The position numbers and the translations under genes were made by a program. From Gammaproteobacteria bacterium (lineage in GTDB: Bacteria > Pseudomonadota > Gammaproteobacteria > HyVt-429), in assembly GCA_022340345.1 (NCBI GenBank), contig JAJDOE010000086.1, positions 1 through 52,762 on the forward strand: a stretch of DNA of 52,762 nt, read 5' to 3'. Of this stretch, positions 22,925 to 31,994 are shown in pieces; within the stretch, counting starts at the first letter, position 1, and each line of letters opens with the position of its first letter. The notes under the pieces were generated by a model. It did no database searches. It was not told the origin of the DNA and was given only the letters and a program-made list of their open reading frames with translations.

Positions 22925-24688
22925 ATGTGTGGCATAGCCGGAGAGATCCGCTTCGATGGACAACCGGCCAGCGAGGAGGCCGTGCGGGAAATGAACCGAC
23001 GGCAGGCCGCGCGTGGCCCGGACGCGGAGGGCATTCACCGGCACGGCAACGTGGTATTGGGACACCGCCGGCTGAAGATCATTGATCTTTCCGACCGGGG
23101 AGCCCAACCCATGGTGGATACGGAGCTGGGGCTGGCCATTGTCTTCAACGGCTGCATCTATAACTACCGGGAGCTTCGCGAGGAACTCCGGGGCCTGGGT
23201 CACAGCTTCCGTTCCACCAGCGATACCGAGGTGCTGCTCAAGGCATACGCGGCCTGGGGAAAAAACTGCGTCAAGCACCTGAACGGCATGTTCGCGTTTG
23301 TCATCCTGGAGCAGGAGACCGGACGCCTGTTCATGGCCCGTGACCGTCTTGGTATCAAGCCCCTGTATTTCACAGATTCCGGCGACGTGATGCGCTTTGC
23401 TTCCTCCCTTCCGGCGTTGCTGGCCGTAGCGGAGCAGCCGGCGGAAATCAACCCGGTCGGCCTTCACCACTACATGAGTTTCCACTCCGTGGTCCCCGCG
23501 CCGCATACCATCGTAGCCGGTTACCGGAAGTTGCCACCGGCCACGATCATGGTGGTGCGCCCGGATGGCGGTCGGCATGTGGAGCGCTACTGGGAGCCCC
23601 ACTACAACGGCATCGAGCATCCGCCCTTCGAGGAGATGCGCGATCAGGTGCTGGCTGCGCTGGATCGCGCGGTGCAGCGGCGCATGGTGGCGGACGTCCC
23701 GGTGGGCGTACTCCTGTCGGGAGGTGTCGATTCCAGCCTGGTGGTGGCGCTCCTGGCCCGTAACGGAGCCAGCGGCCTGAATACATTCACGGTCGGATTC
23801 GAGGCAGCCGGCAACGAGGAGGGCAATGAGTTCCGCTATTCCGACCTGATCGCAAATACCTTTGGAACCGTGCACCACCGTATCGAGGTCGGTTCCGAGC
23901 GACTGGTAGAGACCCTGCCCGCCTGCTTTCGCGCCATGAACGAACCCATGGTCAGTCACGATGCCATTGGCTTCTTCCTGCTGAGCCAGATGGTCTCTCA
24001 GCATGTGACTGTGGTGCAGAGCGGACAGGGCGCGGACGAGATCTTCGGCGGCTATTTCTGGTACCCGCCGCTGATGGAGTCCAAACAACCCGCTGCGGAC
24101 TACGCCAGGGGCTTCTTCGACCGCGACCACGACGAGATGGGCCAGGCGCTGGATTCACGCTGGTACGGTTCGGATTACAGCCGCGATTTTGTTGAGCGCC
24201 ATTTCGCTGTCGCCGACGCGCAGCGGAGCGTGGACAAGGCACTCCACCTGGATTCCACCGTGATGCTCGTGGACGACCCGGTGAAGCGGGTGGACAACAT
24301 GACCATGGCATGGGGCCTGGAGGCGCGTGTACCCTTCCTCGACCACGAGGTGGTCGAACTGGCCGCCAGCATCCCCCCGGAAATGAAGGTCGTTCCGGAA
24401 GGGAAATACATTCTTAAGGAGGCCGCGCGGCAGGTGTTGCCGGCCGAGGTCATCGACCGGCCCAAGGGCTATTTCCCGGTCCCGGCGCTGAAATACCTGA
24501 ACGGGCACAGCCTGGACTTCGTCAAGGACGCGATCAACAGCCAGGCTGCGCGTGAGCGCGGTCTTTTCCGCCGGCCCTACATCGACACCCTGCTCGACGC
24601 ACCAACAGAACACCTGACCCCGCTGCGGGGTTCCAAGCTGTGGCAGGTGGCGGCGCTGGAAGTTTGGCTCCAGACCCACGCGGCCTAG
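22925..24688 (+). CDS. asnO: N-acetylglutaminylglutamine amidotransferase
   Basis: A 587-residue asparagine synthetase-family enzyme. The N-terminal glutaminase domain starts with the nucleophile Cys2 (MCGIAGEIRFDG), and the synthetase domain has the PP-loop LLSGGVDSS (about 261-269) and DDPVKRVDNMTMAWGLEARV. Directly followed by ngg and the M42 peptidase, it fits the NAGGN trio. It should amidate the C-terminal carboxyl of N-acetylglutaminylglutamine using glutamine and ATP, giving the dipeptide osmolyte NAGGN. GGGAGG lies about 13 bases before the ATG. Sequence alone shows the family; the specific role rests on the operon partners. Confidence 0.92.
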   Translation: MCGIAGEIRFDGQPASEEAVREMNRRQAARGPDAEGIHRHGNVVLGHRRLKIIDLSDRGAQPMVDTELGLAIVFNGCIYNYRELREELRGLGHSFRSTSDTEVLLKAYAAWGKNCVKHLNGMFAFVILEQETGRLFMARDRLGIKPLYFTDSGDVMRFASSLPALLAVAEQPAEINPVGLHHYMSFHSVVPAPHTIVAGYRKLPPATIMVVRPDGGRHVERYWEPHYNGIEHPPFEEMRDQVLAALDRAVQRRMVADVPVGVLLSGGVDSSLVVALLARNGASGLNTFTVGFEAAGNEEGNEFRYSDLIANTFGTVHHRIEVGSERLVETLPACFRAMNEPMVSHDAIGFFLLSQMVSQHVTVVQSGQGADEIFGGYFWYPPLMESKQPAADYARGFFDRDHDEMGQALDSRWYGSDYSRDFVERHFAVADAQRSVDKALHLDSTVMLVDDPVKRVDNMTMAWGLEARVPFLDHEVVELAASIPPEMKVVPEGKYILKEAARQVLPAEVIDRPKGYFPVPALKYLNGHSLDFVKDAINSQAARERGLFRRPYIDTLLDAPTEHLTPLRGSKLWQVAALEVWLQTHAA

Positions 24689-24697
24689 GAGGAGAGT

Positions 24698-26440
24698 ATG
24701 AGTGCCCGCACTCGACATCGTATCGAACGAATCGGCAGCGTCTCCCTGGGTCGCTGGCGGTCGAAGGAACCCCGGTTCCAGGGAGAACGCCTGACCGAAA
24801 ACGCCTTCGTCAACTGTGGTTGGGGCAAGTTGATCTTCGCGCACACCTTCAGCAGCAATCGACAACTGGCGGACGCGATCTGCAACGAGGAGAGCGGTTT
24901 GCGCAATCTGGCACTGTACCTGCGTGATCCGCACGTGGTGCTGGCCATGGCGCCCCAGGAACTGTTCCTGGACCCTTCCCATACCTATCGCCTGTGGATG
25001 GCTAACTACCGGGCGAGTCGCATTCAACCGGCGGGTTTCAAGGTACGGCGCCTGCAGCGCCGCAGCGACGCGGACCACGTACAACGCCTGCTGTCCAGCC
25101 AGGGCATGGTCTCGGCGGACCCGGAATTCATCTGGGAACAGCGCGCCAGCCGCGTGATCGAATTCTTCCTCGCCGAGGACCCCGCTTCCGGTGAACTGAT
25201 CGGGACCGTGATGGGGATCGATCACCGGGAAGCCTTCGATGACCCGGAGAACGGGTCCAGCATGTGGTGCCTCGCCGTGGATCCCCAGGCGCAGCAACCC
25301 GGCGTGGGACGCTCATTAGTAGCCAACATCGCGGATCACTACGCGGCGCGGGGGCGGGCCTTCATGGATCTGTCCGTGATGCACGACAACACCGCGGTGA
25401 TCCGTTTGTACGAAGACCTGGGTTTCGAGCGGGTGCCGGTGTTCTGCGTTAAGCGCCGCAACGCCATCAACGCCAGCCTCTACACAGGGGAGCAGCCGGA
25501 ATCGGACCTGAACCCGTATGCCCGGATCATCGTCGACGAGGCGGTGCGACGCGGAATCGCGGTCGAGGTGCTCGACGCGGATCATGGCTACTTTGCCCTG
25601 GAATTCGGTGGCCGGCGCATCGTAAGCCGTGAGTCCCTCAGCGAACTGACCACGGCTGTGGCTATGAGCCGTTGCGACGACAAGGTCGTGACCCATCGCG
25701 TGCTCGCGGGTGCCGGTGTTCGGGTTCCGGAGCAGCGCCTGGCGGCCGACCCGTCCGCCAATGAGAAATTCCTGGCACGCGCCGCTGCCCTGGTGGTCAA
25801 GCCCGCCCAGGGTGAGCAGGGGCACGGCGTGTCCGTCAACATCAGCGATCCGGTGGAACTGGAGGAGGCCATCGCCGCGGCCCGCCGGTTGTGCGACCGC
25901 GTGGTGCTGGAGGAATACGTAAAGGGCGAAGACCTGCGCGTAGTCGTGATCGACAACGACCCGGTAGCCGCCGCGATCCGCAAGCCCGCGCAGGTCGTGG
26001 GAACCGGACGGCACACGATTTCCACCCTCATCCAGAAACAAAGCCGGCGGCGGGCCGCCGCCACCGGCGGAGAGAGCCGCATCCCGCTGGACGACGAGAC
26101 ACGCCGTTGCCTGAAAAAGGCCGGGTTTGGCCTGGATGAGGTCTTGGCCGAGGGCGAAGTGGTGCGGGTTCGCGAAACCGCCAACCTGCACACCGGTGGC
26201 ACCCTGCACGATGTCACCGACGAACTCAGCGACGAACTTCGCACGGTATCCTCGCGTATCGCCCGCGTCCTGGCCATTCCGGTGGTTGGCCTGGACTTCA
26301 TCGTTGATTCGGCGGCGTCAAAGGACTACGTGCTGATCGAGGCAAACGAGCGCCCGGGCTTGGCCAACCACGAGCCCCAGCCGACCGCCGAGCGTTTCGT
26401 GGATCTCCTGTTTCCACAGACGGCCACCCGGTCTGGTTGA
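24698..26440 (+). CDS. ngg: N-acetylglutaminylglutamine synthetase (GNAT plus ATP-grasp)
   Basis: A 580-residue bifunctional enzyme. A GNAT acetyltransferase domain (about 110-270) has the acetyl-CoA loop region QQPGVGRSLVANIADHYAARG and LYEDLGF. A C-terminal ATP-grasp domain (about 300-575) has VVKPAQGEQGHGVSV, VVLEEYVKGEDLRVVVID and IEANERPGL. It acetylates glutamine and ligates a second glutamine to make N-acetylglutaminylglutamine, the substrate of the preceding amidotransferase. GGAGGAGAGT gives an excellent ribosome site nine bases after the asnO stop. Expression of NAGGN loci is usually linked to osmotic upshift; the MarR gene upstream is the only candidate regulator visible. Confidence 0.93.
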   Translation: MSARTRHRIERIGSVSLGRWRSKEPRFQGERLTENAFVNCGWGKLIFAHTFSSNRQLADAICNEESGLRNLALYLRDPHVVLAMAPQELFLDPSHTYRLWMANYRASRIQPAGFKVRRLQRRSDADHVQRLLSSQGMVSADPEFIWEQRASRVIEFFLAEDPASGELIGTVMGIDHREAFDDPENGSSMWCLAVDPQAQQPGVGRSLVANIADHYAARGRAFMDLSVMHDNTAVIRLYEDLGFERVPVFCVKRRNAINASLYTGEQPESDLNPYARIIVDEAVRRGIAVEVLDADHGYFALEFGGRRIVSRESLSELTTAVAMSRCDDKVVTHRVLAGAGVRVPEQRLAADPSANEKFLARAAALVVKPAQGEQGHGVSVNISDPVELEEAIAAARRLCDRVVLEEYVKGEDLRVVVIDNDPVAAAIRKPAQVVGTGRHTISTLIQKQSRRRAAATGGESRIPLDDETRRCLKKAGFGLDEVLAEGEVVRVRETANLHTGGTLHDVTDELSDELRTVSSRIARVLAIPVVGLDFIVDSAASKDYVLIEANERPGLANHEPQPTAERFVDLLFPQTATRSG

Positions 26441-26447
26441 CCGCCGA

Positions 26448-27608
26448 ATGCCACTGAAAGAGAACCCCACCTCCATGTCCGAATTCCTTCCTATCGACGG
26501 CGAATACCTGAAGCGCGTACTGCTCGATTTGCTGGAAATCCCCAGCCCGACGGGTTACACGGATGAAATTGTCCGTTTTTGCTGTCATACGCTCGACGAT
26601 CTGGGAATCCACTACGAACTGACCCGGCGCGGCGCCATTCGGGCCCGCCTGCAGGGCAGCAAGCGTCAGCCGGCCCGGGCCTTTATCGCGCACGTCGACA
26701 CCCTTGGGGCGCAGGTCCGCGAGCTCAAGAGCAACGGACGTCTTGGTCTGGTGCCGATCGGTCACTGGTCCAGCCGCTTCGCGGAAGGCACGCGCTGTAC
26801 GCTACTCACCGCCAGCGGCGCCTATCGGGGAACCATCCTCCCGCTCAAGGCGTCCGGTCACACCTACGGAGACGAGATTGACCAGCAGCCGGTCAACTGG
26901 GACCAGGTGGAGCTGCGCGTGGACGTGGATTCCACTTGCGAGGCGGACCTGCGCGGCCAGGGTATCGCCATCGGAGATCACGTAGCGATCGACCCCCGGC
27001 CGGAGTTTCTGGATAACGGTTACCTGAACTCCCGTCACCTGGACGACAAGGCCGGCGTGGCGGTGATGTTCGCCGCGCTCAAGGCGCTGGTTGACAGCGG
27101 CGCGCAGTTGCCGGTGGACACCTACTTCCTGCTCTCCATTTCCGAGGAGGTCGGAGTCGGGGCCTCCGCAGTGCTGCACGGCGACATCGCGTCCATGGTT
27201 ACTATCGACAATGGAACAACCGCGCCTGGGCAGAACAGTTCGGAGTACGGTGTGACTATCGCCATGGCAGACTCCAGCGGCCCCTTCGACTATCACCTGA
27301 CCAAGAAGCTCATCGATTTGTGTGAGCAATACCGTATCGATTTTCAGCGCGACATTTTCCGCCACTACCGCTGCGACAGCGCCTCGGCGGTGGAAGCGGG
27401 CAATGACATCCGCACCGCGCTGATCACATTCGGCGTGGACGCCAGCCATGGTTGTGAGCGGATTCATGAACAGGCGCTCACTTCCCTGGGGCGGCTGATT
27501 ACCTGCTACGTGCAGAGTGATGTGGAAATTGGCCGCGACGCGCACGACATGAGTTCTCTCAAGGGTTTTACGACGCAACCCTTCGAGCCGGCGGAAGACG
27601 GCAGCTGA
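26448..27608 (+). CDS. NAGGN-operon M42-family metallopeptidase
   Basis: A 386-residue dizinc aminopeptidase-like protein, the third member of the NAGGN trio. Metal and catalytic motifs of family M42 are present: AFIAHVDTLG (His-x-Asp), SRHLDDKAGVAVM (bridging Asp), SISEEVGVGA (Glu-Glu), TIDNGT and DASHGCERIHEQAL (C-terminal His). It probably hydrolyses the osmolyte or an intermediate when no longer needed, though its substrate is not established. ATGs at 26448 and 26475 are both possible, and neither has a strong ribosome site. Its TGA overlaps the next ATG by one base (TGATG), indicating coupled translation with the peptide-binding protein. Confidence 0.88.
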   Translation: MPLKENPTSMSEFLPIDGEYLKRVLLDLLEIPSPTGYTDEIVRFCCHTLDDLGIHYELTRRGAIRARLQGSKRQPARAFIAHVDTLGAQVRELKSNGRLGLVPIGHWSSRFAEGTRCTLLTASGAYRGTILPLKASGHTYGDEIDQQPVNWDQVELRVDVDSTCEADLRGQGIAIGDHVAIDPRPEFLDNGYLNSRHLDDKAGVAVMFAALKALVDSGAQLPVDTYFLLSISEEVGVGASAVLHGDIASMVTIDNGTTAPGQNSSEYGVTIAMADSSGPFDYHLTKKLIDLCEQYRIDFQRDIFRHYRCDSASAVEAGNDIRTALITFGVDASHGCERIHEQALTSLGRLITCYVQSDVEIGRDAHDMSSLKGFTTQPFEPAEDGS

Positions 27609-29197
27609 TGCCGCGGGCGTGGACGGTCCCGCTGCTGGCGGTTCTGGCGCTGGTGGTATTGCCGTCGGCCGCGGCGGGGCCACTCCGCGTACTGCACGTA
27701 GCGAATCCGGGCAAACCCGCTTCCCTGGACCCCCACGTGATCACCGGGGTGTGGGAGAACCGTATCGTGGGCGACATGTTCATGGGCCTCACTACCGAGG
27801 GGCCGGACGGTTCGGTCCAGCCCGGCGCTGCCGAGAGCTGGACCGTTTCACCGGACGGCCTGGCGTACGAGTTCGCGCTCCGTGAGCACAACTGGTCGGA
27901 CGGCACCCCGGTGACCGCGGCCGACTTCGTCTATTCGTTTCGGCGCATGCTGGCGCCGGAGACCGCCTGTCCCTATGCGGACTTTTTTTTCGCTATCCGT
28001 GGTGCACGGGCTTACACCACAGGCAAGGGCCCGGCCGAGGCCGTGGCGGTGGAGGCCATCGGCGAGCGGAAGCTGCGTATTCGCCTCGCCCGTCCAGTCG
28101 CCTATTTCCCGGGGCTGTTGATGCACTTTGCCGCCATGCCCGTGCCGCGCCAGGCGGTAGAGGCCTACGGGCGTGCCTGGACGGCGCCGGAAAACGTCGT
28201 TGTCAACGGGGCCTTCATCCTGGACGAGCGGGTCGCTAATGCCTTTGTGGCGTTGCGCCGCAACCCGCATTTTTACGATGCCGCTGCGGTGGGGCTGGAC
28301 CGCGTTATTTATCACGTCCAGGAGGACAGGGACGCGGCGGTACAACGGTACCGGGCCGGCGAGATGGACGTGGTGCGGGACTTCCCCAGTGGCAAGGCCC
28401 GCTGGCTGCGGGAGCGTCTTGGTCCAGAGGTGGTGCGCACCGAACCCTATCTCGGGCTGACTTTTATTGCCGTGAACCACCGGCGCCCGGAACTCCAGGA
28501 CCGGCGCGTGCGCGCCGCTCTCGCCCTGGCCCTGGACCGCGAGGTCATCGCCACCCGCGTGCTCGGCAGTGGCGAACAGCCCGCCCGCAGCCTGGTCCCG
28601 GCAGGCACCGCCAACTACACCACGCCGGCCCGGTATCCGTGGGCGGGCTGGTCCCTCGATCGCCGCCAGGCGCGGGCGCGCGAATTGCTGGCCGCAGCCG
28701 GTTATCCACCCGCCCGACCGTTACGGCTTGAGCTACGTTACCGGGCGTCGCAGAACGACGAGCGCGTGGCGGTGGCGGCGCAGTCCATGTGGAAGGCGGT
28801 GGGAGTGGAACTGAAGCTCCTGTCCACCGAAACCGCCGTGCACTACGCGCGGCTGCAGTCGGGAGCATTCGACCTGGGCCTGGCGAGCTGGCTGGCGATC
28901 TACAGCGACCCGCAGACATTCACCTTGTTGCTTCAGTCCGCAACCGGGGCCAACAACTTCGGGGCCTACCGGGACGACGAGTACGACCGGCTGACCCGTG
29001 CGGCGGCGGCCGCCACCGACCTGGACCAGCGTGCGGCGCTGTTGCGGCGGGCGGAGGCGCGGGCACTGAAGGAGCACGGATTGATTCCCGTGTACCACCA
29101 CGCCTCCCGGAACCTGGTCGCGGCGCGCGTCACCGGCTGGCGTGACAACCTGCTGGATGTGCACCGCAGCCGCTACCTGGGCCTGGAAAGCCGGTAA
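27608..29197 (+). CDS. ABC-type oligopeptide-binding protein (OppA-like), NAGGN operon
   Basis: A 529-residue periplasmic solute-binding protein of family 5. A signal peptide (cleavage near SAAA|GPL, about residue 22) precedes the typical opening LDPHVITGVWENRIVGDMFM and GLTTEGPDGSVQPGAAESW. Further family blocks are VYSFRRMLAP, the D-rich region near residue 250 and LIPVYHHASRNLVAA at the end. It should capture a peptide for an ABC importer, but no permease or ATPase gene is nearby. Translation is coupled to the M42 peptidase gene by a TGATG overlap, so it probably serves the NAGGN pathway, for example scavenging dipeptides or the osmolyte. That link is inference. Confidence 0.88.
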   Translation: MPRAWTVPLLAVLALVVLPSAAAGPLRVLHVANPGKPASLDPHVITGVWENRIVGDMFMGLTTEGPDGSVQPGAAESWTVSPDGLAYEFALREHNWSDGTPVTAADFVYSFRRMLAPETACPYADFFFAIRGARAYTTGKGPAEAVAVEAIGERKLRIRLARPVAYFPGLLMHFAAMPVPRQAVEAYGRAWTAPENVVVNGAFILDERVANAFVALRRNPHFYDAAAVGLDRVIYHVQEDRDAAVQRYRAGEMDVVRDFPSGKARWLRERLGPEVVRTEPYLGLTFIAVNHRRPELQDRRVRAALALALDREVIATRVLGSGEQPARSLVPAGTANYTTPARYPWAGWSLDRRQARARELLAAAGYPPARPLRLELRYRASQNDERVAVAAQSMWKAVGVELKLLSTETAVHYARLQSGAFDLGLASWLAIYSDPQTFTLLLQSATGANNFGAYRDDEYDRLTRAAAAATDLDQRAALLRRAEARALKEHGLIPVYHHASRNLVAARVTGWRDNLLDVHRSRYLGLESR

Positions 29198-29218
29198 AAA
29201 CCCGGCGATTTCAGGGGT

Positions 29219-29248
29219 CTGACCGTGAGCGCCGGAGTGGGCTAGAAT
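29219..29248 (+). promoter_or_regulatory. possible promoter of the Anbu gene
   Basis: CTGACC (29219-29224) and TAGAAT (29243-29248) lie 18 bases apart, with four and five of six consensus matches. They end 36 bases before the Anbu ATG. A GCCGGC-ttcc-GCCGGC hairpin (29257-29272) follows in the leader. Confidence 0.35.
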
Positions 29249-29284
29249 TCCGCAGGGCCGGCTTCCGCCGGCGAAGCGCAATCT

Positions 29285-30055
29285 ATGACCTACTGTGTCT
29301 CCATTGCCGTCAACGACGGCCTGGTTTTTTGTTCCGACTCGCGCACCAACGCGGGCCCGGACCAGATCGCCACCTACAGCAAGATGCATCGTTTCGACGG
29401 GGCGGCGGGCCGTTTCTTCATGCTGCTCACGGCGGGCAATCTGTCCACGACCCAGTCGGTGGTGCGGGCGCTCAAGCGTGGCATCGAGGAGAATGCGGAA
29501 CCGAACCTGTATAGCTTTGAGAAATTCAATGATGCCGCCGCCTACGTAGGCGACATCAGCCGCGAGATCCAGCAGCGGTCCGCCAGTGCGGTAAACGACA
29601 AGAAGGTCGATACCTCGGCTACGCTAATCCTCGGCGGCCAGATCGGGGATGGCAAACCCCGCTGCTGCCTGATTTACCCGGAGGGCAACTTCATCTCCAC
29701 CACCCGGGAGACGCCCTACCTGCAGATCGGTGAAAGCAAGTACGGCAAACCCATACTTGACCGAATTATTACCCGGGAGACATCGCTGGCCGATTCCGCC
29801 CGTTGTGCGATCGTGTCCATGGACTCCACTCTCAAGTCAAACGCCACCGTCGGACCGCCGATCGAGGTATTGGTCTATGAACGGGGCGGCACGGCGCACT
29901 ACATCCGGCTGGACGAGGACGACGAGTACTTGCGCCGCGTGCGACAGGCCTGGAACGAAAAGATCAAACAGGCATTTTCCGAGCTGCCGTCATTTTCCTG
30001 GGAGCGGCGCGACCGCCACGGCGAGCTGCACGCCATCGACGGCGGCCAGACCTGA
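29285..30055 (+). CDS. anbu: Anbu, ancestral beta-subunit-like proteasome-type protease
   Basis: A 256-residue N-terminal-nucleophile hydrolase. After methionine removal Thr1 is exposed (MTYCVSIAVNDGLVFCSDSR), with Asp17 in SDSR and Lys32 near the proteasome Lys33 position. Compared with HslV it has the C-terminal extension typical of Anbu. Anbu forms open helical rings rather than closed barrels, and its substrate is unsettled. The convergent operon downstream encodes a zinc metallopeptidase, an alpha-E protein and a circularly permuted ATP-grasp enzyme, the usual Anbu companions apart from the missing transglutaminase. The frame ends inside the hairpin at 30052-30070. Confidence 0.9.
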   Translation: MTYCVSIAVNDGLVFCSDSRTNAGPDQIATYSKMHRFDGAAGRFFMLLTAGNLSTTQSVVRALKRGIEENAEPNLYSFEKFNDAAAYVGDISREIQQRSASAVNDKKVDTSATLILGGQIGDGKPRCCLIYPEGNFISTTRETPYLQIGESKYGKPILDRIITRETSLADSARCAIVSMDSTLKSNATVGPPIEVLVYERGGTAHYIRLDEDDEYLRRVRQAWNEKIKQAFSELPSFSWERRDRHGELHAIDGGQT

Positions 30056-30070
30056 TCAGTTCCTGATCAG
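30052..30070. terminator. hairpin of tandem palindromes spanning both stop codons
   Basis: CTGATCAG-ttc-CTGATCAG forms a perfect 8-bp stem. The first copy contains the TGA of anbu and the second, on the minus strand, contains the TGA of the metallopeptidase gene. No T-run follows, but the symmetry suits a bidirectional 3'-end structure. Confidence 0.45.
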
Positions 30071-31071
30071 AAGCAACTGCGTACGAAAGCGAGCTTGTCG
30101 CGGATCGCATCCGTGATCACGAAGGGGTAGGCGTCGGCCAGCCCCATGCTGCGGTTCATTTCGTTCAGCACCAGCGACAATTGCACCCAGCCCGACAGGC
30201 AATCCTCGAAGTTATTGATGTCGCTGACTCCCGGCAGGTGCCAGCCGTTGGCGATGGCGGTCTCCAGCGCGTCGGTAATGTGCAGAAAGTGGGCGAAGCT
30301 CTCCGCCCAGTCTTCGTGTGGATGGGATGCCGCGTACATGCTGATGTAACGGGATTGCCAGTCCCCGGGCGGGCCGTCGTTGTAGTGATCGGCGACGGCC
30401 TTTGCGTAATCCCGGCTCTCGTCCCCGAACAGGTTTCGGAATTCCCCCAGCCGGTCGGCGTCGCGCACCAGCACATCGAAATAATAGTGGCCGGCCTCGT
30501 GCCGGAAATGTCCTAACAGGGTCCGGTAATTCTCGTTCATCAACTCCATTTGCTGGGCGCGCTGTGCGTCGTCGGCCTCCAGCACGTTGACGGTAATGAC
30601 GCCCTGGGTATGCCCGGTGGTTACGAAGTGCTCCTTCACCCACGGGTTGCTGCGCTGGTCCTCCAGAAAATCGAAGAGTAGCCCCTCGTGCCAGGCGCCG
30701 GAGTACTTGTGAATCGGCAGTTCCAGTCCCAGCAGGGTGTATATCAGACGGCGCTTGGCGATCTCGATGCGCGCCCAGCGGCCGATATTGTCCGGATTTT
30801 CGAGGTTGGGAATGGTGCGGTTACGGCTGCAGGACAGGCAAAGTTTTTCACTGGCATCCGCCGGTAACAGCCAGTTGCAGTTGGCATATTCCAGGGTGTT
30901 CGCACACAGGCGGTAACGGACCAACGCGGAGTGCAGCACGTCTTTGCCTTCGAGTTCGCCGCTTTGCATCTCGAGAGCGTACGGGTCGAACCCGACCACC
31001 CGGCCGCAGCTGCCGCAACTGGTGTTCTCAAAATACAATCGCTGGCCGCAGACACAAAGAAAGCGTTTCAT
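30067..31071 (-). CDS. Anbu-cluster zinc-ribbon metallopeptidase
   Basis: A 334-residue protein. The N terminus is a zinc-ribbon region with cysteines at 6, 8, 19 and 22 (CVC, CGSC), and further cysteines at 56, 65, 78 and 81. The catalytic HExxH is H191-E192-A-G-H195, with a downstream HEDWAESFAHF segment likely to supply the third zinc ligand. This matches the putative zinc-binding metallopeptidases found beside Anbu genes. The ATG at 31071 (MKRFLCVCGQ) overlaps the alpha-E stop (ATGA), so it is the last gene of a three-gene coupled operon. Substrates are unknown; a role in peptide processing with Anbu is inference. Confidence 0.85.
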   Translation of the reverse strand: MKRFLCVCGQRLYFENTSCGSCGRVVGFDPYALEMQSGELEGKDVLHSALVRYRLCANTLEYANCNWLLPADASEKLCLSCSRNRTIPNLENPDNIGRWARIEIAKRRLIYTLLGLELPIHKYSGAWHEGLLFDFLEDQRSNPWVKEHFVTTGHTQGVITVNVLEADDAQRAQQMELMNENYRTLLGHFRHEAGHYYFDVLVRDADRLGEFRNLFGDESRDYAKAVADHYNDGPPGDWQSRYISMYAASHPHEDWAESFAHFLHITDALETAIANGWHLPGVSDINNFEDCLSGWVQLSLVLNEMNRSMGLADAYPFVITDAIRDKLAFVRSCF

Positions 31072-31994
31072 GCGTTGGGATGGAACCAGATCCGGTCGCA
31101 CTGGGTGTGAATCCGGGCCAGGTCCTGCTGCAGTTCATCAATGAACTGGCGCAGGCGCTCGCCACGCAACTCGTCGGTGTCAGCCTGTTCCAGCCGGGAC
31201 TCCACGTCGGCCATCGCCTTGAGGGCGGGGGCCGGGTTCGGCAGGCGCATGAGGCTGGCGCGCACTTCCTCAAGGGTATGAGCGATGGAGCGCGGAAACT
31301 CCACCGCCTTCAGCAGAAAGGCGAGCACCTGGGTGGCACGCACCCGGCGACGTACGTGCTGGCGGTACATCTGGTAGGCAGACAGAGACTTCAACACGCT
31401 CATCCACAGTATGTATTCGTAGGGGGCCTGCTCCACCTTACCGCCCAGCACGTGGGCGGAGCCTACGTCCAGTATGCGACTGGTCATATCGGCACGTTCG
31501 AGATTGCGGCCGATACGCAGGAACTGGTACCCATCGCCGTGATTCATGGTGCCGCTCAACAGTCCGGTGATCTGCTGGCAGCGCTGCACCACTTCGCTGA
31601 GCATCCGGTATCGACCGCCGGATGTGCCGGAGCTGGCCCGACGCCGGACGTACAGGTGCAGCGCGTTGACCCGTTCCCAGGCCTCGCTGGGGACGATTTC
31701 CCGGGTCGTGCGAAGGTTCTCCCTCGCCATGCCGATGGTGCTGGCAATCGAGACCGGGTGTTCCGTGCTCAGGGTAACGAAGGGCAAAACGTTCTTCTCG
31801 TTCAGCGCCCGGCGCCGCTTGGAAAATCCCTCTTCGGCGCCAAGCACCTCGGTCACCAAACCCCATCCGGGTTGCGCCTTCGCGGGCAGGTCAAGGGAAA
31901 GTTGCAGGTAGGTGCGCACCAGGCGAGCGGTATTCTCCGCCCGCTCCAGATAGCGGGCGCACCAGTACAAGCGTTCCGCAACCCGCGACAGCAT
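31068..31994 (-). CDS. alpha-E domain protein
   Basis: A 308-residue, all-helical alpha-E (DUF403) protein. It starts MLSRVAERLYWCARYLERAENTARLVR, the diagnostic N-terminal helix, and contains the conserved FLRIGRNLERADMTSRILD (about 162-180). The family nearly always neighbours circularly permuted ATP-grasp enzymes and is predicted to act with them in making or attaching a peptide; no activity has been shown. It overlaps the ATP-grasp gene by one base (TGATG) and the metallopeptidase gene by four (ATGA), so the three proteins are probably made in fixed proportion. Confidence 0.92.
   Translation of the reverse strand: MLSRVAERLYWCARYLERAENTARLVRTYLQLSLDLPAKAQPGWGLVTEVLGAEEGFSKRRRALNEKNVLPFVTLSTEHPVSIASTIGMARENLRTTREIVPSEAWERVNALHLYVRRRASSGTSGGRYRMLSEVVQRCQQITGLLSGTMNHGDGYQFLRIGRNLERADMTSRILDVGSAHVLGGKVEQAPYEYILWMSVLKSLSAYQMYRQHVRRRVRATQVLAFLLKAVEFPRSIAHTLEEVRASLMRLPNPAPALKAMADVESRLEQADTDELRGERLRQFIDELQQDLARIHTQCDRIWFHPNA

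Noticed and set aside
22811-24130. 439-codon open frame antisense to asnO
   Set aside because: asnO is diagnostic on the plus strand (Cys2, PP-loop); the antisense frame is His- and Gln-rich shadow sequence.
27983-27990. Run of eight T inside the peptide-binding protein gene, considered as a slippage or frameshift site
   Set aside because: The frame continues intact through Asp-Phe-Phe-Phe-Ala and the protein is full length, so nothing shows a frameshift.
29285-30055. HslV instead of Anbu
   Set aside because: No HslU gene is adjacent, the protein is longer than HslV, and the ATP-grasp/alpha-E neighbours are those of Anbu.
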